Shown: positions 19,905 through 29,470 of the stretch, piece after piece
How positions within the stretch are numbered: the stretch's first letter is position 1
Layout of the letters: every line of letters begins with the position of its first letter
Assembly: GCA_022824465.1 (NCBI GenBank)
Contig: JAJDZV010000005.1
Location: 62,001-126,000, forward strand
Source: Anaerolineae bacterium
GTDB taxonomy: Bacteria > Chloroflexota > Anaerolineae > Aggregatilineales > Phototrophicaceae
Direction: 5' to 3'
Length of the DNA stretch: 64,000 bases
The notes under the pieces: generated by a model
Told to the model about the DNA's origin: nothing
The model's database searches: none
The model's input: the letters and a program-made list of their open reading frames with translations, nothing else
Position numbers and translations under genes: made by a program

Positions 19905-22505
19905 ATGTACAGCATGCAGCATCTCCGCCGCCAATCGATCGCTCACGACCAGCCCTTCGAGTATCACATCGCGGCCGACGCCCGCATTAGCAAGACAGAC
20001 TATTGCGACGATCAAGCCTGGGTGGCGCGCCTGGGATCCCGCGATGAAGCGGCAATAGCAATGCAGACCCAGTATGGCGGGCGCGCGGGTTTGGTCAGCT
20101 TGGTACCGATGTGGCGCGTCGGCAATCGAGTGATATATCAGACGCAAGTGTACGCCCGGCGACCGGTGATTACCGCCTTTGCCCCCAATTTCATCCAGAT
20201 TGAAGCGGCGCCCCTGCCAGAGCTTGAATTGGTAGCGCGCTTCCTGGCGCTAGAATCACGCGCGGCGGGCGGCGAGTTTACACTGAAGAATTCCGGCGCC
20301 GAATCGCTTGATGTCCAGCTCGACCTCTTCGGTCATGTAGTTATCAATGAACGCAATCAGACCTTGAATGTGCTGACGATGGAGGATTACAGCCTGGCGC
20401 TGCATCTGGGGCAAGTTGGCAATCTCAACCCAGTGGCGACACTTGAAGGCGCCAGCGTTGAGATCTATGGGGGGCGCATCAGCAGCCCGAAAATTGGTCG
20501 CCGTGTGACACTGGCGCCCGGAGATGAAGCTCGATTGCCCTTTGTCGTCGCGAGCCTGCCTGATATGCGCGACGCATATAGCGTCGCCATGAACTGGTTG
20601 TCTCGGCCTTGGGTCGGCTACTACGAAAACATCGTCCGATGCGCGGCGGCGACGCCGATAATCAGCACGGGCCGCGAGAGTTGGGATCTGCTATTGGATT
20701 TGTCCTTCGCCCAGCTGTTCAAGTCTTTCATGGATCCTACCGAGCATTTGCCTCACGCGTCGCTAGTGGCGACACGCGCCAGCAATCGCGGCTGGAGCCG
20801 GCGCGGCGACGGCAAGGACCATGCGCGCTCCTGGTCCGGGCAAGACCCGACCTTGGCTTATCTGGCTACAAAGGCAGTCGCAGCTTCTAACTTGGAAATC
20901 GCCAAGTCGGTCATTCGCAACTATCTATCGGTCCAGGAGGAATCCGGATTCATCGATCGACGTCCGGGCTTGGGCGGACAACGGCAAGGCGTCCTGCTGA
21001 TGCCGATATTGGCGCGGCTGTCGCTCTTTCTTATAGAGTTGAGCGGCGATCTACCTTTTGCCGTCGAAGCGCTGCCGCAGTTGGCGGCGTTCTTTGGCCG
21101 ATGGCTGGCGACCGATGCCGATGGCGATGGCGTGCCCGAATGGCAATCAGAACGCCAAATGGGTTATATCGCCATGCCGACCTTCGGGCGGGGGCAAGCC
21201 TGGGCGCAGGGCGCGGATATCCGCCAAATGGAGACGCCGGATTTGCTTGCTTACTTGATCTCGGAAGCCGATTCCATAAGGCGCATCGCCGAGTTCGCGG
21301 ACGATGCGGCGACCGCCGAAGTCATGGTAGAGAATCGGGACAGGCTAGAGGCGCAACTGGACGACTTTTGGGATGGCGCGCGTTACGCCTATCGCGATCG
21401 CGACTCGCACCATGCGGGCGGCGAACAGCATCTGCTTCGGCGCGGAGCAGGCGATCAAACACACGAAATCGGCCAGACCTTGGAACCGCCGTCGCGCTTG
21501 ATGATACGCGTGGTCGGCGGTGTCAGCCAGCGACCTCGAATCTCGTTGCATCTGGAAGGCCGGGACGAGCGCGGCGTCGCCTGCCTTATCCAAGCGCCTG
21601 TGGATGACTTTCTCTGGCAGAACCGCCAAGGCGTCTACACAACCGAAGAGCCGCTCTCCCGCGTGGAACGCATCACCGTTAAGGGCTTGAGCCGCGTATA
21701 CAAGGTATATGCCCAGACCATTGACTACGGCAAGCTGGACATTAATGCGCTGCTGCCCTTATGGACCGGTCGACTCTCGTCCGAACGCGCCGGGGCTACG
21801 GTCGAGATGGCGCTGGACGAACAGCTGTTCCTGCAGCCCAACGGTATCACTATGGTGAGCGCCAAAGACCGCAATTATGATCCGTCCAGCGCGCGCGGAG
21901 GCGGCGGCATCTGGATGTACTGGCTGACGCTGGTCGGCGAAGGCATGTTGAGATCCGGCTATCGGCAGGCGGCGACGGATATTGTGAAGCGCGTTATTGA
22001 CATGCTCGCGCGGATCCTTGAGCGCGAGGGAAAGCTGTCACGTTTCTATCATGCTGATGAAGCCAAGGGGTTCGGGGAAGATCATCATATTGGCGGCATC
22101 GTGCCGCTTAGCTTGTTGCATGATGTCATCGGCGTGAGAATCATAGCGCCGGACAAGGTATGGGTGGGCGGCGAGTTCTTTTGGGGACGCGCGGTACGCG
22201 TCGACCAGCATGGAATCACCGTGCGGCGATCAGCGGACGGGACTCAAATTGACTTCCCGTCCGGTCACAGCCAGACCCTGCCCGCCGATGCGCCGTGGCA
22301 GTTGCTGCGCGATCCGGCGCCAGTCACACGGGCCGAAGAGCCAGAGACGATTGAATTGCCCGCAGCAGTGCTCCCAAGCGAGCGAGATGCCGCAGGACCA
22401 GTGTCAATCGAAGTCGAGGACAACAACGGCACGGACACATACAAGTCCGGGCCTGAAGAAGCTTGCGACGATCGGGCGGACGATGATGACGCTTCGCAGG
22501 CATAG
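19905..22505 (+). CDS. Six-hairpin (alpha/alpha) glycosidase-like protein
   Basis: DATDGDGVPEW-type segment (ATDADGDGVPEWQSERQMGY), DFWDGARYAYRDRDS, repeating helical hairpins; acidic low-complexity C-terminal tail. Confidence 0.55.
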   Translation: MYSMQHLRRQSIAHDQPFEYHIAADARISKTDYCDDQAWVARLGSRDEAAIAMQTQYGGRAGLVSLVPMWRVGNRVIYQTQVYARRPVITAFAPNFIQIEAAPLPELELVARFLALESRAAGGEFTLKNSGAESLDVQLDLFGHVVINERNQTLNVLTMEDYSLALHLGQVGNLNPVATLEGASVEIYGGRISSPKIGRRVTLAPGDEARLPFVVASLPDMRDAYSVAMNWLSRPWVGYYENIVRCAAATPIISTGRESWDLLLDLSFAQLFKSFMDPTEHLPHASLVATRASNRGWSRRGDGKDHARSWSGQDPTLAYLATKAVAASNLEIAKSVIRNYLSVQEESGFIDRRPGLGGQRQGVLLMPILARLSLFLIELSGDLPFAVEALPQLAAFFGRWLATDADGDGVPEWQSERQMGYIAMPTFGRGQAWAQGADIRQMETPDLLAYLISEADSIRRIAEFADDAATAEVMVENRDRLEAQLDDFWDGARYAYRDRDSHHAGGEQHLLRRGAGDQTHEIGQTLEPPSRLMIRVVGGVSQRPRISLHLEGRDERGVACLIQAPVDDFLWQNRQGVYTTEEPLSRVERITVKGLSRVYKVYAQTIDYGKLDINALLPLWTGRLSSERAGATVEMALDEQLFLQPNGITMVSAKDRNYDPSSARGGGGIWMYWLTLVGEGMLRSGYRQAATDIVKRVIDMLARILEREGKLSRFYHADEAKGFGEDHHIGGIVPLSLLHDVIGVRIIAPDKVWVGGEFFWGRAVRVDQHGITVRRSADGTQIDFPSGHSQTLPADAPWQLLRDPAPVTRAEEPETIELPAAVLPSERDAAGPVSIEVEDNNGTDTYKSGPEEACDDRADDDDASQA

Positions 22506-22580
22506 GATTCAGGACCAGAACCTTGTGATTGGCGCGGCTTCTATAGGCGGCGAATCCACGAGGCCGCCGCGATACGCCTG

Positions 22581-24374
22581 ATGTACCGTGTTCGATCCGG
22601 CGGGGGCAAACGCAAGCGCGAAATTCCGGCGACGAGAATGCAGTGGCGCCGCTTGCTGGGTTATCTGCTGTCACACAAGCTTCGATTGTCCATAGCCGCG
22701 ATCGGCTTGGCGCTCGCCTCAGCGCTTAGCCTGGTGTTTCCCGCCGTGATTCGGGACGTGATTGATTCTGTATTCGCCGACACCGATATTGCGCTGCTTG
22801 ACACCATTACGTTTGTCTTGCTTGCCGTCTTTGCGTTTCGATCGCTGGCCAGCTTTGTGCAGACTTACAACTTGAATTACGTCGGCGAGCGCGTTGTTGT
22901 GCAAATGCGCACCGAGCTATATGCCCACCTGCAAACGCTTTCGATCCGCTTCTATGCCGATCGGCGCGTCGGCGAGTTGATAAGCCGCATCTCTTCCGAT
23001 GTCACGGTCGTGCGAACAGTGCTCACAGGCAATCTCAGCACGTTTTTGCAGCAAACTCTGACACTGATTGGCGCGGTCGCCATCATGTTCTACCTCAACT
23101 GGAGGCTGACGCTCTTCATCATCGTGTTGATGCCGATAATCGTGGCGATTGGCTTCGCGCTCGGCGGTGTGATACGCCGAACCAGCACAAGAGTACAGGA
23201 CGAAATTGCCGGCGCTACGGTCGTCGCCGAAGAGGTTTTCCAGAATATCCGCGAAGTCAAGAGCTTTGTCCGCGAGCGCTACGAAATCGATCGTTATAAC
23301 AGCGCCATCGCGGTTGCCTTTCGCGCCGCCGTCAAATTATTGACCGTGCGCTCGGTCTTCGGTCCCATCATCGCGTTCTTCGCCTTCGCGGGCTTGGCGC
23401 TGATTCTCTGGTATGGCGGACGTGAAGTCCTGGCGGGCCGGCTCAGCCCCGGCGAATTGGTGTCCTTTCTCATCTACGGCTTAACTGTCGCCGCCAATTT
23501 CGCTGGCGTAATCAGTGTCTATTCGCAGGTCCAGGAAGCCATCGGCGCGACCAAACGCGTATTTGAGATCCTTGACGCCAATCCAGATGTCTGCGACGCG
23601 CCGGACGCGCAGGAATTGGAAGCGGTCAGCGGCGCCATAAGGCTGCGCGGCGTGAGCTTCGCCTATGAGGCGGGTCTTAAAGTCTTGAGCGACATCGATC
23701 TGAATATCGCCGCTGGCGAAATCATCGCGCTTGTGGGTCCGAGCGGCGCGGGCAAGAGTACCTTGTTCAATTTGATCCCGCGCTTCTATGATCCTGACAT
23801 CGGCACGATCCGCATCGACGGCTATGACATTCGCCAGGTGACGCAAAGCAGCCTGCGCGGGCATATAGGCATTGTTCCGCAAGAGACGCTGCTATTCGGC
23901 GGCAGCATTCGCGAGAACATACTTTACGGCAAGCTTGACGCCGACGAAGCTGAATTGATCGCGGCGGCGAAATCCGCCAATGCGCACGACTTCATCATGG
24001 CGCTGCCCAAGACATACGATACCGTGGTGGGCGAGCGCGGCGTCAAGCTCAGCGGCGGACAGCGCCAGCGCATTGCGATCGCGCGCGCCCTGCTCAAGAA
24101 TCCCTCGATATTGCTGTTGGACGAAGCCACATCCAGCCTCGACAGCGAAAGCGAACAGCAAGTGCAAGACGCGTTGAGCCGACTGATGAAAGACCGCACG
24201 ACCCTCATAATCGCGCATCGCTTGAGCACGGTACGCGTCGCGCATCGTATTGCGGTGCTTGACCATGGACGCATCATTGAGCTCGGCAGCCACGAAGATC
24301 TGATGGCGCTGCAAGGCCTCTACGCCAGGCTCTACGAGATGCAATTTCGCGAGGCGGACTTGTTCGTCGCGTAG
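22581..24374 (+). CDS. ABC exporter, fused permease-ATPase (MsbA/LmrA-like)
   Basis: Walker A GPSGAGKST, signature LSGGQRQRIAIARALLKNPSILLLDEATSSLD, six TM helices. Confidence 0.95.
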   Translation: MYRVRSGGGKRKREIPATRMQWRRLLGYLLSHKLRLSIAAIGLALASALSLVFPAVIRDVIDSVFADTDIALLDTITFVLLAVFAFRSLASFVQTYNLNYVGERVVVQMRTELYAHLQTLSIRFYADRRVGELISRISSDVTVVRTVLTGNLSTFLQQTLTLIGAVAIMFYLNWRLTLFIIVLMPIIVAIGFALGGVIRRTSTRVQDEIAGATVVAEEVFQNIREVKSFVRERYEIDRYNSAIAVAFRAAVKLLTVRSVFGPIIAFFAFAGLALILWYGGREVLAGRLSPGELVSFLIYGLTVAANFAGVISVYSQVQEAIGATKRVFEILDANPDVCDAPDAQELEAVSGAIRLRGVSFAYEAGLKVLSDIDLNIAAGEIIALVGPSGAGKSTLFNLIPRFYDPDIGTIRIDGYDIRQVTQSSLRGHIGIVPQETLLFGGSIRENILYGKLDADEAELIAAAKSANAHDFIMALPKTYDTVVGERGVKLSGGQRQRIAIARALLKNPSILLLDEATSSLDSESEQQVQDALSRLMKDRTTLIIAHRLSTVRVAHRIAVLDHGRIIELGSHEDLMALQGLYARLYEMQFREADLFVA

Positions 24375-24425
24375 CGGCGCGGCCGAGGTCATTCACTCGA
24401 AATCAAGGCGAGGCGAAAATCTGGC

Positions 24426-25148
24426 GTGGATTCAGTCTTGACATTGCTGTTGGCGCTCCTCGCGCCGGCACTTGCCGCATTTCTCGTATGGTGGCTTGTG
24501 TTCGAGACGGAAGGCGTCTACCTGGGTCGACGAGCCGTCATCGCGCTCTATGACCTCTACGCCAATCGTTACGACCGGATAAAGCAATTCGACGAGCGAG
24601 CCGACCTCATGCTGGTTGCTCTGCCCTTGCTGGATCGCCTCGCGCCGCAAACCGACCCGCTCATTTTGGACGTGGCCACCGGTACGGGCCGCCTGCCGCT
24701 GCTCATGGCGCGGGTCGCCCGCTTCCAGGGGCATGTCATCGGCATCGACGCCAGCCGACGCATGTTGCACAAGGCGCGCGAGAAAGTCCGCCGCGAATGC
24801 TTTGAGCCCTTCGTGACCTTGCTCCGTCACGACGCCAGCGCATTGCCCTTCCCTGACAGATCCTTTAATGTCGTGACCTGTATTGAAGCGCTGGAGTTTA
24901 TGCCTGACCCAAAGCAGACGCTAGCCGAAATGACGCGTGTGCTGCGGCCCGGCGGCTTGCTGCTCGCCACGATACGCATTGATACGCGCTGGATGCCCAA
25001 CCGAACCTGGAGCGAGGCGCGCATGCGGCTAGAGCTTGAAGCCTTAGGGTTGCGCGATGTTGACGTAATGATCTGGCAAGACGACTACAGCCAAGTATGG
25101 GCTTTCAAGAAATCTGTACAACCGCAAACTTCAGGAAATCTCCATTAA
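24426..25148 (+). CDS. Membrane-anchored class I SAM-dependent methyltransferase
   Basis: GTG start; N-terminal TM helix; ILDVATGTGRLPLLMA, VTCIEALEFMPDPKQTLAEMTRVLRPGGLLL. Confidence 0.87.
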   Translation: MDSVLTLLLALLAPALAAFLVWWLVFETEGVYLGRRAVIALYDLYANRYDRIKQFDERADLMLVALPLLDRLAPQTDPLILDVATGTGRLPLLMARVARFQGHVIGIDASRRMLHKAREKVRRECFEPFVTLLRHDASALPFPDRSFNVVTCIEALEFMPDPKQTLAEMTRVLRPGGLLLATIRIDTRWMPNRTWSEARMRLELEALGLRDVDVMIWQDDYSQVWAFKKSVQPQTSGNLH

Positions 25149-25211
25149 CATCTTACCTTATTTTGCTAGACTGCAAGTATAACGTCTCCGCACAAACATA
25201 GAGGGCGAATA

Positions 25212-27251
25212 ATGAAAAAGTTTGGCAAACAGTTCAACGACTTGGCGAAAGAACAAGCTAAAGCCTTTGACAAAATAGCAAAAAAACAAAGTGCCAGAAT
25301 CAACAAGCAGTTGGCGGATTCATTACCCGACTTTACCCGTCTTGTTCCCCCGATACAAATCGACCATGATTTGAGAACACCCATTGACATCCTGATCAAG
25401 GATTCCCTGCCCGACTTCGACGCACTTTTTCCGCCGTTGGAAATAGAACGCGAAACACGAAAGCGCCTCGACAAAATCATTAACGACAGTTTGCCAGACT
25501 TTGATGCACTTTGCCGGAACGTAATTCAAGGGCAGGTAGAGATAGCGCTAAAGAAGGCTCAATCGTCGGGTAAATTGCCTGAATTTGAAATACCTGACAT
25601 ACCCGTTTCAATACCTAAACTCCCTGTGCACGGCGATTTCACATATCCAGCTATGCGGTTGTCGCGCCTTGCAAAGAAGAATCCGTTAATCATTGCTGAG
25701 ACTATCAAGAACAATATGCCCCGTTCAGTCTTTGTTGATGAAATGGAGATAATACCCCCAGGGTTTCTGAACTTTTTTAGCGATTCCGGGCACTTTGCGG
25801 AACTAGAAAAACGAATACTAGTAGGCTGGGTCGATGTAATAATTGACGACTTTGAACAACTGTTGCCTCTATATATTGGTGAGGACAAGCAAGCGCAAGT
25901 CGAGTTCGTCAGCGCCAACCCCAGCGGTCCTATTACCATCGGTCACACACGCAACGCAGTCGTGGGTGATGCTATGGCGCGTTTGCTGGAAGCAGCCGGT
26001 TACACGGTGCAGCGCGAATACTACTACAACAATGCCGGCAATCAGATGATCGTGCTGGGCAAGAGCCTTATGCTGCGCTATCTGCAACAGTTAGGCGATG
26101 CCATCGACTTCCCGGATGACTATTATCAGGGCGACTATCTGGTAGAGGTTGCCGCCGACCTAGCGCGACAGCATGGCGACGGGCTGCGTGACAGCGATTG
26201 GCAGCGCTTCAAGGACGTCGCCGAAACCCGCATGTTCGCCTGGATTAATCGATCGCTCGCCGCAATTGATATCAAGCATGACGATTTCTACAACGAGACA
26301 TCGCTATTCGAGTCTAGGAAGATCTGGCGTGTGCTCGACGCCCTTCGCGCCAACGGACACATCTACGAATCGAGCCATCGAGAAGGCGCTGACGCCGCCG
26401 AAGTCGCCGATACCAAGGAGAAAGCATACCAGCCAGCCACCTGGTTCCGCAGCACGACATTCGGCGACGAAAAAGACCGGGTAATGGTCAAGAGCGACGG
26501 CGCACCGACCTATACGCTGCCCGATATCGCTTATCATTGCGACAAGCTCAAGCGCGGCTTCGATGTCGCGGTCAATGTGTTGGGCGCCGATCACTTTTCA
26601 CAAGCCGCGGTCGTGAAATATGGCCTCCGCGCCTTGAAGCTGAATCCCGATCCGATTCACGTCATCTTCATTCAGATGGTGCGCGCGGTGCGCCGAAACA
26701 AAGAAAGCGGCGAACACGAAGCGATCAAGCAATCGAAACGGGCGGGCGACTTCGATACCCTCGATGATCTGGTCGCCATGACCAGCGCCGACGCCGTGCG
26801 CTATCACATGCTGGCGCGCAGCCCAAACAGCCAACTGGACTTTGACGTCGATCAAGTAGTGAAGCAAACCAATGAGAATCCGGTCTACTATATTCAGAAC
26901 GCATACGTCCGCTGCGCTGGCATCTTCCGCGAAGCTGAGGAGCGCGGCTTTGATGACGACGGCGCTGACCTGAACCTGCTCGACGCGGTCGAGCTGAAGT
27001 TCATCCGCAAGTCGCTGGAGCTAGGCAATGTCATCGAGCAGGCGGTGACAAACTATGAGCCGCACAAGATCGCATTCTTCGCCCATGAACTTGCCGCGAT
27101 CTTTCATCCCATCTACGACCAGGCGCGTGTGCTTCATAGCGAAGTGCCGCCGGGCGTCGCCAAGGCGCGCCTTCGCTTTTATCGAGCGGCTGCTGTGGTA
27201 TTTCACCGTATTCTGCGGCTCATGGGCATGACCACGCCGGAACGTATGTGA
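25212..27251 (+). CDS. argS: Arginyl-tRNA synthetase with unusual repeat-containing N-terminal extension
   Basis: VEFVSANPSGPITIGHTRNAVVGDAMARLLEAAGYTVQREYYYNNAGNQ, YHCDKLKRGFDVAVNVLGADH, DALRYHMLARSPNS-type motif, C-terminal DALR domain. Confidence 0.93.
   Translation: MKKFGKQFNDLAKEQAKAFDKIAKKQSARINKQLADSLPDFTRLVPPIQIDHDLRTPIDILIKDSLPDFDALFPPLEIERETRKRLDKIINDSLPDFDALCRNVIQGQVEIALKKAQSSGKLPEFEIPDIPVSIPKLPVHGDFTYPAMRLSRLAKKNPLIIAETIKNNMPRSVFVDEMEIIPPGFLNFFSDSGHFAELEKRILVGWVDVIIDDFEQLLPLYIGEDKQAQVEFVSANPSGPITIGHTRNAVVGDAMARLLEAAGYTVQREYYYNNAGNQMIVLGKSLMLRYLQQLGDAIDFPDDYYQGDYLVEVAADLARQHGDGLRDSDWQRFKDVAETRMFAWINRSLAAIDIKHDDFYNETSLFESRKIWRVLDALRANGHIYESSHREGADAAEVADTKEKAYQPATWFRSTTFGDEKDRVMVKSDGAPTYTLPDIAYHCDKLKRGFDVAVNVLGADHFSQAAVVKYGLRALKLNPDPIHVIFIQMVRAVRRNKESGEHEAIKQSKRAGDFDTLDDLVAMTSADAVRYHMLARSPNSQLDFDVDQVVKQTNENPVYYIQNAYVRCAGIFREAEERGFDDDGADLNLLDAVELKFIRKSLELGNVIEQAVTNYEPHKIAFFAHELAAIFHPIYDQARVLHSEVPPGVAKARLRFYRAAAVVFHRILRLMGMTTPERM
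25317..25568 (+). repeat. Three consecutive 84-bp (28-aa) degenerate repeats inside argS
   Basis: Units start DSLPDFTRLVPPIQ..., DSLPDFDALFPPLE..., DSLPDFDALCRNVI... exactly 28 residues apart. Confidence 0.8.
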
Positions 27252-27272
27252 CGCGCTCGGCAGGGAGGCTCT

Positions 27273-27827
27273 ATGGGACTCAAACCCGATCACTGGATCA
27301 AGAAGATGGCGCGCGAACAGCGCATGATTGAACCATTCGTCGATCAACAGGTCCGCGAAGGCGCAATCAGTTATGGCGTCTCGTCTTATGGCTATGACCT
27401 GCGCGTATCAGACGAATTCAAGATCTTCACCAATGTGCGCTCCGCCATCGTCGACCCCAAAGATTTCGCCAGCGACTCCTTTGTTGATTATCAAGGCGCC
27501 GTCTGCCTCATACCGCCAAACTCATTTGCGCTGGCGCGCTCTATCGAGTACTTTCGCATTCCGCGCCGCGTGCTGACCGTCTGCCTCGGCAAGTCCACCT
27601 ATGCCCGCTGCGGCCTGATCGTGAACGTCACGCCTTTTGAGCCGGAATGGGAAGGCTACGCCACCCTTGAAATCAGCAACACCACGCCGCTGCCAGCCAA
27701 GGTGTATGCCAACGAAGGACTGGCGCAGGTATTGTTCTTTGAAGCCGACGAGGTATGTGAGCAATCCTATGCCGACAAAAAAGGCAAATACCAGGGACAG
27801 ACCGGCGTTACGCCGCCGCGGATGTGA
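27273..27827 (+). CDS. dcd: dCTP deaminase
   Basis: [75 protein letters not shown]. Confidence 0.96.
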   Translation: MGLKPDHWIKKMAREQRMIEPFVDQQVREGAISYGVSSYGYDLRVSDEFKIFTNVRSAIVDPKDFASDSFVDYQGAVCLIPPNSFALARSIEYFRIPRRVLTVCLGKSTYARCGLIVNVTPFEPEWEGYATLEISNTTPLPAKVYANEGLAQVLFFEADEVCEQSYADKKGKYQGQTGVTPPRM

Positions 27828-27879
27828 CCAAAGAAACCTTGACGGCAACGACTATCCATCACTATAATACGGAATCTGC

Positions 27880-27952
27880 GGGCGATTAGCTCAATTGGCA
27901 GAGCATCCGGTTTACACCCGGAAGGTTGTAGGTTCGAGTCTTACATCGCCCA
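27880..27952 (+). tRNA. tRNA-Val (UAC)
   Basis: gggcgattagctcaattggcagagcatccggtttacacccggaaggttgtaggttcgagtcttacatcgccca; 7-bp acceptor stem, anticodon TAC. Confidence 0.95.
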
Positions 27953-28381
27953 TTCAGCAGTTGCGGAGCAACGTGCCCTGCGTCCGGCGTCACGAACCAA
28001 TGGAATGCTCTGGATTTTGTTGCGCAGTTGGCGCGCCTAGCGGCAAACCTTGGCTAAGTCATTTGACTTCGTATTCTCCCATAGCCGACGTCGAAGTCTA
28101 AATGCGACCATTTAGTCGCCTGTGGCGTCGGGATTTCCGCTATGCTTAACAATTGAGGCGTCTGTTGTGGCATCACGAGCGCGCGCAATGCGTCTATGGA
28201 AGAATGGTGAATTGCTAGGCGGCACAAAATGACGATACTTCATTCCCTCTATTCCGTCGCTTTACGCAACAGGCCAATCCTGACACGATCAAATCTAGGA
28301 CTGGTAGCCCAATGGCCAGATTGCCAGATTGCCGGAAAAACATTTCTTCTGGCGTGCCATACTCTCGCAGCGCGGGGAAGC

Positions 28382-28410
28382 TTGACAGCAGGTTGTCAAT
28401 TGTCTACAAT
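28382..28410 (+). promoter_or_regulatory. Sigma70-type promoter TTGACA-N17-TACAAT upstream of the peptide-type transporter ATPase operon
   Basis: cttgacagcaggttgtcaattgtctacaat; spacing 17; start codon 35 nt downstream. Confidence 0.7.
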
Positions 28411-28416
28411 ACGACA
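28393..28416 (+). promoter_or_regulatory. Operator-like site D: TTGTCAATTGTCTACAATACGACA
   Basis: Contains palindrome ATTGT-CT-ACAAT overlapping the -10; shares TTGTCAATTGTCTACAAT (18 bp) with site C. Confidence 0.7.
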
Positions 28417-28444
28417 ATATTCTCCGCTCAGCATCGGCTGACGC

Positions 28445-29470
28445 ATGACTCGCGATAGCAACTACGTTCTTGAAGTGCGTGACTTACGCACGTACTTTCA
28501 TTTGCCGGAAGGGACGCTCAAGGCCGTCGACGGCGTTGATCTGACGATTGAGCCGGGACAGACTGTTGGCGTCATCGGCGAGTCGGGCTCAGGCAAAAGC
28601 GTCACCGCCCAGTCCATTTTGCAGATCGTCACGCCGCCAGGCGCAATCGAGTCCGGTGAGATTATCCTGCGCCGCAAGAACGGCAACGTAGCCGACTTGG
28701 CAAATATGGACGCGCGCAGTCGCGAGATTCGCGCCATCCGCGGCGCCGAAATCTCGATGGTCTTTCAAGAACCGATGACGAGTCTATCCCCGGTTCATAC
28801 AATCGGCGCGCAGATTGTTGAAGCGATTCAACTGCATATAATGCCGGATAAGCGCAACGCCAAGGACCTGGCGCTGGACATGATCAATCGCGTCGGCATC
28901 TCTAGCCCGGCGCAGCGCTTCGATGAATACCCGCACCAACTTTCCGGCGGCATGCGTCAGCGCGCCATGATCGCGATGGCGCTGTCTTGCAGTCCCGCGC
29001 TCTTGATCGCCGACGAACCCACCACCGCGCTTGATGTGACCGTGCAAGCCCAGATACTTGAGTTGATGAAAGAGCTGCAGGATGAGCTGGGCATGGCGGT
29101 CATGTATATCACGCATGATCTGGGCGTCATTGCTGAAATCGCCGATCTCGTCAATGTTATGTATCTTGGTCGAGTCGTCGAGCGCGCTACGACCGTCGAG
29201 CTCTTCAAGAATCCGCTGCATCCGTATACCCAGCGGCTGTTGAGTTCCATCCCGCGCCTGGGAAGTCGCGGTCAAGGCCGCCTTGACGCCATCCGCGGCA
29301 GCGTGCCCGTGCCGATGGATCCGCCGCCTCAATGCGGTTTCGCGTCGCGCTGCGATGAGTTCATGGCGGGCAAATGCGACGCCGCCGTGCCGTCGTTGGT
29401 CGATATGGGCAACGAGCACTGGGTGCGCTGCTACCTGCACAGCGAAGAAAGCGAAGCGCAATATGCCTGA
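28445..29470 (+). CDS. Oligopeptide/dipeptide-type ABC transporter ATPase (DppD/OppD-like)
   Basis: GESGSGKSVTAQSIL, HQLSGGMRQRAMIAMALSCSPALLIADEPTTALDVTVQAQIL, C-terminal oligo_HPY region. Confidence 0.93.
   Translation: MTRDSNYVLEVRDLRTYFHLPEGTLKAVDGVDLTIEPGQTVGVIGESGSGKSVTAQSILQIVTPPGAIESGEIILRRKNGNVADLANMDARSREIRAIRGAEISMVFQEPMTSLSPVHTIGAQIVEAIQLHIMPDKRNAKDLALDMINRVGISSPAQRFDEYPHQLSGGMRQRAMIAMALSCSPALLIADEPTTALDVTVQAQILELMKELQDELGMAVMYITHDLGVIAEIADLVNVMYLGRVVERATTVELFKNPLHPYTQRLLSSIPRLGSRGQGRLDAIRGSVPVPMDPPPQCGFASRCDEFMAGKCDAAVPSLVDMGNEHWVRCYLHSEESEAQYA

Noticed and set aside
28229-28441. 70-aa ORF before the DppD-like gene
   Set aside because: Spans the promoter/operator and lacks recognisable protein features.
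29283-29462. Upstream extension of the DppF-like ORF
   Set aside because: Extension overlaps the DppD-like gene in another frame and is not family-like; ATG at 29463 fits the domain start.
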